A stretch of DNA of 5,306 bases from the NCBI GenBank assembly GCA_002479245.1, contig DLMG01000371.1, positions 318-5,623 on the forward strand. The letters run 5' to 3'. Below the pieces are notes generated by a model. The model worked only from the letters and a program-made list of their open reading frames with translations, was not told the DNA's origin and made no database searches. The position numbers and the translations under genes were made by a program. The stretch comes from Verrucomicrobia subdivision 3 bacterium UBA7542. GTDB lineage: Bacteria > Verrucomicrobiota > Verrucomicrobiia > Limisphaerales > UBA11358. Positions 1-4,329 of the stretch are shown here, one piece after another (positions within the stretch are counted from its first letter, which is position 1; each line of letters starts with the position of its first letter).

Positions 1-74
1 CCTTGTTCGACCAGCGCCCGGAACACCAGGCGCCCAATGCGGCCGAACCCGTTGATTGCTACTTTGACTGCCAT
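1..74 (-). CDS. gap: Glyceraldehyde-3-phosphate dehydrogenase, type I (N-terminal 24 codons only)
   Basis: The minus strand from the ATG at 74-72 reads MAVKVAINGFGRIGRLVFRA followed by LVEQ, then runs off the window edge. This is the start of the NAD-binding Rossmann fold of GAPDH: the glycine-rich NGFGRIGR loop at residues 8-15 binds the dinucleotide phosphates. The family enzyme (about 330-340 residues, cytosolic homotetramer) converts glyceraldehyde 3-phosphate, NAD and phosphate to 1,3-bisphosphoglycerate in glycolysis and gluconeogenesis. The catalytic cysteine lies outside the window, so activity cannot be judged here. The start is fixed by family convention, with the initiator a few residues before the loop. 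No good Shine-Dalgarno site precedes it; the bases just upstream are an AT-rich stretch (GGATTAATAAAATT). A possible promoter sits 52-79 bases upstream of the start codon. Confidence 0.93.
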   Translation of the reverse strand, partial: MAVKVAINGFGRIGRLVFRALVEQ

Positions 75-125
75 AATTTTATTAATCCGTTTCTAAATGA
101 TAAAGTTTTGTAAAACCGAACCGAC

Positions 126-153
126 AGTTTAGGCCTGCCCGCCCAAGCGTCAA
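126..153 (-). promoter_or_regulatory. Candidate sigma-70-type promoter for gap
   Basis: On the minus strand, TTGACG (153-148) is separated by 16 bases from TAAACT (131-126). The -35 box matches TTGACA at 5 of 6 positions and the -10 box matches TATAAT at 4 of 6. Transcription would begin near 119, giving a leader of about 45 bases before the gap ATG at 74. It overlaps no intact gene; the protease remnant ends at 154. The match is by eye and moderate. Confidence 0.4.
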
Positions 154-489
154 TTAAGAATTCAGGAACGAAATTGCAAAAACCTCGCCAATTCTTGCCT
201 TGTCCGAAGAATTCAATGAACCGTTCAACGTACCACTCGCCACCAGTGCCCCGCCCGAATTGCCCGGCTGCACCGGCACGCTGATTTGAAAATAGCGCGG
301 GTCATCCGCCGGTCGAAGTTCGACTTCCCAATAGCGATTTCCCCCGTGGTGGCCATGCGCCAGCACCTTGGGCGCGAACCCCTGCAAACCGATGTCGAAA
401 AAACCGACCATCGCCACCGTGCCGCCCAGATGCGCCGACCGGCTTGGCAAAATGGGCAGCGGGGCAAGAACCCCATTTCTGTCAATTTT
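154..489 (-). pseudogene. Decayed trypsin-like (S1 family) serine peptidase, C-terminal remnant
   Basis: Read on the minus strand just after the TGA at 492-490, the frame gives KIDRNGVLAPLPIL, then HLGGTVAMVGFFDIGLQGFAPK, then DDPRYFQISVPVQPGNSGGALV, and stops at 156-154. GNSGG is the nucleophile motif of chymotrypsin/HtrA-type peptidases (Ser codon at 258-256), and the preceding blocks fit the usual strands of that fold. The parts carrying the catalytic His and Asp are absent and no convincing start exists. Between FAPK and DDPRYF the main frame looks scrambled (residues such as AHGHHGGNRYWEVEL), while the frame shifted by one there reads ATTGEIAIGKSNFD. Its GEIA is the expected element, which suggests two compensating indels. 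After GGALV the family normally continues about 40 or more residues (GNVVGVV-type strand); here only 28 unrelated-looking residues follow. The remnant is GC-rich, unlike the gene that abuts it. It is best called a truncated, frameshifted pseudogene; a functional short protein is unlikely. Confidence 0.75.
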
Positions 490-1776
490 TCAGGGCTTTG
501 CCATCACTTGCACTGCGTCATCATGGCTATAACCACTCTCAGTTCTAAAAATCTGCATCTTTTCGTTTAAGGTGTCTTTAAGCGCCTTGAGTTCAGGTGA
601 GTCATGATGAGTGTTTAGGGCCAATTGATATGCGTCTCGGGCTTCCCTCATTCTTTCGTCCAACTCGGAAGTTCCGAAATATATACGTGCTGTATCGACA
701 ATATTCTGGTGAAGCTTATCAAGCTGTTTAGTTTCGCTAGCTTCCATTTCACCGGCTTTTGTTTTGAGTCGGCCGATTTCTTCAAAAAGGGCTTTCCCCT
801 TTGGTGCTGCAAGAAAGTCTTTAATTTCTTTCGCCTTCTCTTTGGCAACCTGTTCGACGATTTCCTGTTTTTTCGTTTCTTCGGCAGTTTTAATCGCGGC
901 TATTTCATCATTTTTCTGGTTATCTCGAAGTTGTGCTTCCTGTTGAGCTTTGAATTCGTCCAATCTTCGTTCACTCGCGGTCTTTTCTGCGGACACTTGC
1001 CGATTTGCCAAATCTTGAGATTCCTTTTCGGCAGCGATTTGTTGTTGTTTTTTCTGATCAACTGCTGCTTGGTAGCCTTTTTGTATTTCATCCAGGGAAT
1101 CTAGAATTGACAATAATGCTTTTGGCTCGCGAATGGTTTTTTCAGGGTGGCCTCCAGTATTTTCACCGGGAAACAGTTGAATTTCTAACACCAACCGCTG
1201 CATTTCAGATGGAATGCTAGAATCTTTATTGAAATCATCTTCTCCGCTCGTATCAGCACTATAGATATAGGTGTAGTCGCCGGTCAGACCATGAAAAGTT
1301 CCCCGCGTTGTAGAGCCATAAGCTTCATACCAATTTGTCCAAGCCACGCAATCATTTAGCAGCGTTCGTAGGTTTTCAATGAATTGGTGGTTGTTCATAT
1401 CAACCTTAAAATGATCGCTTGGAGCCGGGCGGCGTGTCAATTTGGAGCGCAGACCCGATGCGAGCGGTCCAGAATAATCAAAAGTGCCGGCGTCCATCGA
1501 AAAAACCGCTTCGCATACTGTTCTTTTTTGAATCGATTTGCTGAATGGAACGATGGCTTGAATCCGCAACTCAAATTGTTGTTGGCCAAACTCGTTTGTA
1601 ACTAGTTTTGTCTCTGTCACTTTCCAATTTTCATCGGCATATACCTTGAATGGAGAATATCCCGAAATCGGACCTGAAATCACTTTAACAATTCCGCCGT
1701 CCATAAATTCCAAACTCGCAAAAATGGAATTTGATGAGATGAAAATCAATGTGAGAACGAGAATGATATTCTTCAT
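490..1776 (-). CDS. Exported coiled-coil protein of unknown function (428 aa)
   Basis: I do not recognise a named family. Residues 1-20 form a signal peptide: Lys at 2, a hydrophobic core IILVLTLIFI, and a likely cut after SIFA-20. The product should therefore be periplasmic or outside the cell. Residues 21-205 are mixed and beta-like, with aromatic stretches (TNWYEAYG, GDYTYIYS) and two cysteines at 88 and 143 that could pair in the periplasm. Residues about 225-350 are very rich in Lys, Glu, Gln and Ala and lack proline over long runs, which predicts a long coiled coil. Residues 350-428 look helical and end in SGYSHDDAVQVMAKP. A role as a structural or scaffold protein is possible but is only inference. 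The ATG at 1776 starts an ideal signal peptide, yet no Shine-Dalgarno site precedes it. The gene is AT-rich, like its upstream neighbour, which ends 95 bases away on the same strand. Its TGA stop is the only barrier to in-frame reading into the protease remnant. Confidence 0.85.
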   Translation of the reverse strand: MKNIILVLTLIFISSNSIFASLEFMDGGIVKVISGPISGYSPFKVYADENWKVTETKLVTNEFGQQQFELRIQAIVPFSKSIQKRTVCEAVFSMDAGTFDYSGPLASGLRSKLTRRPAPSDHFKVDMNNHQFIENLRTLLNDCVAWTNWYEAYGSTTRGTFHGLTGDYTYIYSADTSGEDDFNKDSSIPSEMQRLVLEIQLFPGENTGGHPEKTIREPKALLSILDSLDEIQKGYQAAVDQKKQQQIAAEKESQDLANRQVSAEKTASERRLDEFKAQQEAQLRDNQKNDEIAAIKTAEETKKQEIVEQVAKEKAKEIKDFLAAPKGKALFEEIGRLKTKAGEMEASETKQLDKLHQNIVDTARIYFGTSELDERMREARDAYQLALNTHHDSPELKALKDTLNEKMQIFRTESGYSHDDAVQVMAKP

Positions 1777-1783
1777 AAAAGTA

Positions 1784-1811
1784 ATGCTATTTTCGTGTCA
1801 TACCCTGTCAA
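1784..1811 (-). promoter_or_regulatory. Candidate promoter for the 428-aa gene, placed for a leaderless transcript
   Basis: On the minus strand a perfect TTGACA (1811-1806) is followed after 16 bases by TAGCAT (1789-1784; 4 of 6 to TATAAT). Only seven bases (TACTTTT) separate the -10 box from the ATG at 1776, so initiation at the usual distance would fall at or next to the start codon. That fits the absence of any ribosome binding site. An alternative -10 (TACTAT, just upstream) lacks a convincing -35 partner. Confidence 0.4.
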
Positions 1812-1871
1812 TAGTATTTTTCCGCTCTACGAAATACTACCGTAGGATTTACAATATATCTGTTTGTGTGT

Positions 1872-2591
1872 CTAATCCAATAAGCGGCATTCATCACAAT
1901 GACAAACTTTATATTTCGATTTGCGTTTCCACGTTGCCGGATGGCTACAAAAAAACGCCTTACCCTTAACATCTTTGAAACAAAGGTTGGAAACTTCAAC
2001 GTTTTTCCCGATTCCTTTTCCAGCCCATTTTCTCCAGCTTTCAAGAAAAGAACCCAAAGGTTGCCCACATTTTCGCTCTTCGGGATCAGCACTCCAAGCT
2101 CCCGCAAACATTACTTTGAAATCATCCATGATAGCAAATTTAGCAACCAATTGTGACCAAACCTGGAACGCAGTCTTGTGAAGATTTACTGGAAGTTGAC
2201 CAGTTGGATTATCACAAGTACGCAACCCCCAAACAGCATTTGTTACCAGCCATGTTTTTTTGTTGTCCCAAATTAATGGCTTCCATTTTTTATGATTGTA
2301 AAGGTTATATATAGTGGCATCATTCACTTTACAAGCTTCACGAATATAGTTAACATTATATTCTAAGGATTCCTCTTGTGATTTCTTAAGTGAGTCCGTT
2401 GAGTTTGAACTGCAATACCAATCTTGCATAATGAAAATGCCCTGAATTATTCCAGGAGTTGCATCTGCTTTCCGCCAATTCAGCCAAGGGCAAGCAATGA
2501 CCCCTCCTAGCTTGTTCGATTTGAACGGATTCATTTTTCCAACAAGCAACCCCCACGCCTTTTTTTCTAAATCAACAAGCAAATCTTTCAT
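1872..2591 (-). CDS. Putative uracil-DNA-glycosylase-fold protein (239 aa)
   Basis: The protein is cytosolic in character (no signal peptide, no membrane segment) and rich in Trp, Lys and Cys. Several blocks fall in the order expected for the uracil-DNA-glycosylase-like superfamily. PGIIQGIFIMQDWY (46-59) resembles the first strand and catalytic loop, compare GQDPY or GQDW. TWLVTNAVWGLRT (113-125) resembles the strand plus Asn motif. FKVMFAGAW (158-166) resembles the third strand. FFCSHPATW (213-221) resembles the HPS-type DNA-intercalation loop. A Cys-rich tail, CHCDEC (230-235), follows; with C215 or C204 it could bind metal, but no iron-sulfur pattern is clear. If the fold is right, the role would be removal of uracil or another base from DNA, or a nucleic-acid-binding derivative. 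I call the fold with moderate confidence and the activity with low confidence. The ATG at 2591 starts an acceptable N-terminus; upstream GGGATGAAG is too far away to be an ideal ribosome site. The gene is clearly AT-rich (17 G/C in the 60 bases from 2281). Confidence 0.7.
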   Translation of the reverse strand: MKDLLVDLEKKAWGLLVGKMNPFKSNKLGGVIACPWLNWRKADATPGIIQGIFIMQDWYCSSNSTDSLKKSQEESLEYNVNYIREACKVNDATIYNLYNHKKWKPLIWDNKKTWLVTNAVWGLRTCDNPTGQLPVNLHKTAFQVWSQLVAKFAIMDDFKVMFAGAWSADPEERKCGQPLGSFLESWRKWAGKGIGKNVEVSNLCFKDVKGKAFFCSHPATWKRKSKYKVCHCDECRLLD

Positions 2592-2708
2592 GCAGTCAAT
2601 TCAAAGCTACTTCATCCCAGCTGTCCATCCCAAAATGAATTCAGGAAAAGAGTCCGTTGCCAATGCAGAATTCGGATTTGCGGTTGTAGCGTCGAGCCTG
2701 CCGCCGCC
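2592..2708. other. Leader of the minus-strand gene and edge of the repeat region; no gene seen
   Basis: On the minus strand an open stretch ends with a TAG at 2609-2607 and reads NPNSALATDSFPEFILGWTA then GMK, with no start and with GC-rich repeat upstream. It may be a fossil C-terminus or simply repeat sequence. No good -10/-35 pair for the 239-aa gene was found here: a TTGGCA lies about 70 bases upstream of the ATG, but nothing resembling TATAAT lies at the right distance. Confidence 0.3.
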
Positions 2709-2775
2709 GCGCCGGAGCGGCGCTATGGCGCGCCACGAAGGCGGGTGGCTCGAACTAATCGGCGCACAGCGCCGA
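2709..2775. repeat. Two GC-rich short hairpins at the left of the intergenic repeat
   Basis: Two perfect stem-loops lie here. GCGCCG-GAG-CGGCGC is at 2709-2723, and TCGGCGC-ACA-GCGCCGA (seven pairs, three-base loop) is at 2759-2775. Between them are the palindrome GGCGCGCC (2727-2734) and a weak CGCC/GGCG pair. None is followed by a T-run, so they are not intrinsic terminators. They read as units of a mosaic intergenic repeat that continues to the right. Confidence 0.55.
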
Positions 2776-2787
2776 CACTACACGTCC

Positions 2788-2941
2788 CCAGCGCCGTAGG
2801 CGCGGCATATTTGTAGAACTACAATCCAAATAAAATTTTAGCCCCGTCGAGGGGCGGCATATTCCGACGATGTCGCTCCTGAACGGAGCTTTGGTATTTT
2901 TGATTTCACAAACTACAAAGATTTCGCGCCTACGGCGTTGG
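2788..2941. repeat. Symmetric composite of four palindromic units (A-B-B'-A')
   Basis: Unit A (2788-2816) contains GCGCC-GTA-GGCGC and ends in TTTGTAG. Its inverted copy A' is at 2913-2941, and the two match at 25 of 29 positions. Unit B (2840-2860) contains GCCCC-GTCGA-GGGGC followed by GGCAT. Its inverted copy B' (2870-2890) contains, on the minus strand, GCTCC-GTTCA-GGAGC followed by GACAT, and matches at 16 of 21 positions. The A/A' midpoint is 2864.5 and the B/B' midpoint is 2865, so both pairs share one centre. In B versus B' the middle stem pair changes from C-G to T-A on both arms, which keeps the stem. A and B share the AGC-stem-GGCATATT layout. A separate small palindrome, TTGTAG-AA-CTACAA, is at 2811-2824. 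No protein is encoded; the layout fits a REP/BIME-like or MITE-like element. Confidence 0.7.
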
Positions 2942-2976
2942 CAGAATTGATTGAACGTCCTCTCTCAATTTCCGGC

Positions 2977-2989
2977 GTCGCTCCGCGAC
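2977..2989. repeat. Short hairpin GTCGC-TCC-GCGAC
   Basis: A perfect five-pair stem with a three-base loop lies to the right of the composite element, and its GTCGCTCC is shared with unit B' (2873-2880 on the plus strand). It is probably a further unit of the same repeat family. Positions 2990-3080 hold no gene or structure that I can support. Confidence 0.4.
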
Positions 2990-3080
2990 ATCGCTCTTGT
3001 CTTATTTTTGGCCAGGCGATGAGACAGGGTGTGTCGCAGTTTTGGTTCGTTGGTCACGGCAGCGGGTGGATTGGGCGCAA

Positions 3081-3090
3081 ATGAACCTTG
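3081..3090. repeat. Left copy of a 10-bp direct repeat flanking the 21-bp array
   Basis: ATGAACCTTG here recurs exactly at 3354-3363. The two copies bracket the palindromic array (3109-3353), with 18 bases between the left copy and the array and none on the right. Confidence 0.5.
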
Positions 3091-3108
3091 TTCAGCGTTT
3101 GGAATACG

Positions 3109-3353
3109 TTAGGAAATGGTTTTTCTTCCAAAGAAAGCCATTTTTGGGGTTAAACAAATGATTTCCTTTGGCTTGTAAAAGTTTTTCCTTCCCTTCCCAA
3201 TGACTTTCCATCCAAGGAAAATGATTTTCCAAGTTTAGGAAATGACTTTCCTTCCAAGAGAAATGATTTCTCTTCCAAGGAAAATGATTTTCCCAGTTAA
3301 GAAAATGTTTCCGCTTCCAAGCCCAAAGACTTACCTTCCAAGGAAAATGACGG
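3109..3353. repeat. Degenerate tandem array of ~21-bp palindromic units
   Basis: About eleven or twelve units follow one another with a period of 19-23 bases, and AAGGAAAATGATTTTCCTTCC is a fair consensus. The core is a palindrome with one central base: GGAAAAT-G-ATTTTCC at 3216-3230 and again at 3279-3293. The unit at 3258-3272 is GAGAAAT-G-ATTTCTC, where both arms changed together. A shorter relative, GGAAATGACTTTCC, is at 3238-3251. The outer units (3109-3200 and 3301-3339) are more worn. Because 21 is a multiple of three, the minus strand stays open across 3092-3409 and reads as Trp/His/Phe-rich heptads such as ENHFPWK. There is no ribosome site, and I treat this as a by-product rather than a gene. 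Confidence 0.75.
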
Positions 3354-3363
3354 ATGAACCTTG
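3354..3363. repeat. Right copy of the 10-bp direct repeat
   Basis: ATGAACCTTG, identical to 3081-3090, begins directly after the last array unit. It also supplies the left arm of the inverted repeat at 3357-3382. Confidence 0.5.
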
Positions 3364-3391
3364 GTTTGCGGCGAACAAGGTTTGGTTTTTT
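3357..3391 (+). terminator. Weak stem-loop with T-run, possible intrinsic terminator or promoter-upstream structure
   Basis: AACCTTG (3357-3363) pairs with CAAGGTT (3376-3382) over a 12-base loop, and six T residues follow at 3386-3391 after TGG. The stem is only seven pairs and moderately AT-rich, and no plus-strand gene ends upstream. It could insulate the downstream gene from read-through or be incidental. Confidence 0.25.
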
Positions 3392-3402
3392 AATTAAAAT
3401 AG

Positions 3403-3419
3403 CTGGCATGGATTATGCA
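3403..3419 (+). promoter_or_regulatory. Sigma-54-type (-24/-12) promoter for the fibronectin-III gene
   Basis: CTGGCATGGATTATGCA agrees with the sigma-54 consensus YTGGCACGRNNNTTGCW except for T in place of C at position 7 and A in place of T at position 13. The essential GG (3405-3406) and GC (3417-3418) are separated by exactly ten bases, as required. Transcription would start near 3429, giving a leader of about 72 bases. AT-rich DNA (TTTTTTAATTAAAAT, 3386-3400) lies just upstream and could favour bending between an enhancer-bound activator and the polymerase. If real, expression of the downstream gene would depend on an AAA+ activator. No activator gene or clear enhancer site is visible in the window. 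Confidence 0.6.
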
Positions 3420-3439
3420 AAGTTCGCCCGCAAGAACTT
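3420..3439. promoter_or_regulatory. Dyad AAGTTC-N8-GAACTT over the predicted transcription start
   Basis: Perfect six-base arms (3420-3425 and 3434-3439) are separated by GCCCGCAA. The dyad starts directly after the -12 element and spans the predicted +1 near 3429. It could be an operator or, if transcribed, part of a 5' hairpin. A second small stem (CGGC-CAT-GCCG, 3459-3469) lies further down in the same leader. Confidence 0.3.
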
Positions 3440-3500
3440 CCCGCAGTCATGACCACAACGGCCATGCCGGGCGGTTCAACTTAAAGGGAAAGATAGGGTT

Positions 3501-4112
3501 ATGTTAAACTACAGGGTCTCGCTCTCATTCACCGGCTTGTCGGATTCCGATCTGGACGAGTTTGCCAGCAACATCGTGGTCAGTCTCACGGGCAACGCGG
3601 CGTTTCCTACGCCGCTGGTCCCGCTGAAGACTCTCGACGCGGCGCAATCGGCGTTTCACGACGCAATGCTGGCGGCAGTGCAGGGCGGTACGCAGTTGAC
3701 AGCGCTCAAAAATGAGGCGCGCACCGCATTGGAAGACTTGTTGCGGCAGGAGGCGAGTTATGTGCAGGCCACCGCCAGCCATAACTTGTCCACGCTGTTG
3801 TCATCGGGTTTTGAGGTCAACAGCACAAACCGAGCGCAATCGGAGTTGGACGCGCCGACGATCGTCGGTCTGGATAACGGAATGACGACGCAGTTGATTC
3901 TGCGGATGCAGCCGGTGGCCAACGCCAAGTCGTATGAAGTACAAACCAAAAACGGCGGCGGCTGGACGCCGGCGGGTGTGTTCGCGCAGACACGCGGAAT
4001 CGTGCTGCCGGGTTTGACGCCGGGGCAAAACTATTCTGTGCAGGCGCGTGCGATTGGCGGCAGCACGGGTTACAGCGATTGGAGCGACCCGGTCAGCCAC
4101 ATGGTGATATGA
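3501..4112 (+). CDS. Fibronectin type III domain protein (203 aa)
   Basis: The N-terminal half (residues about 15-105) is largely helical and polar, with alanine-rich segments (AAQSAFHDAMLAAV, EARTALEDLLRQEASYV). Residues 118-200 form one fibronectin-III domain. It starts with DAPTIVGL, then has strand LILRMQPV, the typical AKSYEVQTK strand, the LPGLTPGQNYSVQARAIG block with the usual Leu-Thr-Pro-Gly and Tyr, and a closing GYSDWSDPVSHMV. Such domains usually bind proteins or sugars. No signal peptide or membrane segment is present, so the product is cytosolic or exported by another route. The start is supported by AAGGGA at 3484-3489 (11 bases before the ATG, a long spacing) and by the reading frame. 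The gene is clearly GC-rich (39 G/C in the 60 bases from 3601). It is monocistronic, with a sigma-54-type promoter upstream and a strong terminator 18 bases after the stop. Its function is unknown; the architecture seems familiar from Verrucomicrobia. Confidence 0.9.
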   Translation: MLNYRVSLSFTGLSDSDLDEFASNIVVSLTGNAAFPTPLVPLKTLDAAQSAFHDAMLAAVQGGTQLTALKNEARTALEDLLRQEASYVQATASHNLSTLLSSGFEVNSTNRAQSELDAPTIVGLDNGMTTQLILRMQPVANAKSYEVQTKNGGGWTPAGVFAQTRGIVLPGLTPGQNYSVQARAIGGSTGYSDWSDPVSHMVI

Positions 4113-4130
4113 ACGGAAAGTGAGGGTCAG

Positions 4131-4166
4131 CAGCCGGAATGAGAAAATCGTTCCGGCTGTTTTTTT
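4131..4166 (+). terminator. Rho-independent terminator after the fibronectin-III gene
   Basis: CAGCCGGAA (4131-4139) pairs perfectly with TTCCGGCTG (4151-4159) around an 11-base loop. Seven T residues follow directly (4160-4166). It lies 18 bases past the TGA of the gene and closes a single-gene transcript. Confidence 0.9.
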
Positions 4167-4243
4167 ATTTGCCGGACGGTCAATCTTCGCGCGCCGGGAT
4201 TGGCCGGACGGTTATCCGCAAAACCAAAACCGGCCACCCGCCA

Positions 4244-4278
4244 TTTCCTCTCCTGGGGGAGAGGAAAAAAGGTGAGGG
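4244..4278. repeat. REP-like intergenic hairpin (CCTCTCC / GGAGAGG type)
   Basis: TTTCCTCTCC (4244-4253) pairs perfectly with GGAGAGGAAA (4258-4267) over the loop TGGG, followed by AAA and GGTGAGGG. Elements of the form CTCTCC-loop-GGAGAGG plus GGTGAGGG are common as dispersed intergenic repeats in many bacteria. The A-run after the stem gives a T-run on the minus strand, so it could also stop minus-strand transcripts. It sits between the terminator and the zinc-ribbon gene. Confidence 0.55.
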
Positions 4279-4329
4279 CGAGCGTAAAACACATTCCAAT
4301 TTTTCACTACAGGCTTTACACTCCAAATC

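Noticed and set aside
625..1104. Open plus-strand frame of 159 codons, very rich in Phe and Leu
   Set aside because: It is the complement of the Lys/Glu/Gln-rich coiled coil of the minus-strand gene, which explains both its openness and its Phe/Leu content. It has no ribosome site of its own.
1646..1969. Plus-strand frame crossing the gap between the two AT-rich minus-strand genes
   Set aside because: It overlaps a signal peptide and a gene end on the other strand, lacks a ribosome site, and shows no protein-like pattern.
2497..2799. Plus-strand frame of 100 codons over the start of the UDG-like gene and the GC-rich hairpins
   Set aside because: It is composite: half antisense to a real gene and half palindromic repeat, with no ribosome site.
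2709..3353. CRISPR array
   Set aside because: The repeats are adjacent palindromes of about 21 bp without unique spacers, the GC-rich hairpins are not regularly spaced, and there is no cas gene.
2592..3500. Replication origin or a large structured RNA gene
   Set aside because: No DnaA-box cluster or neighbouring replication gene was seen, and the repeats look like separate accreted families rather than one conserved RNA fold.
3525..4100. Arg-rich minus-strand frames opposite the fibronectin-III gene
   Set aside because: They are shadows caused by GC-rich codon usage of the plus-strand gene, whose domain is clear.
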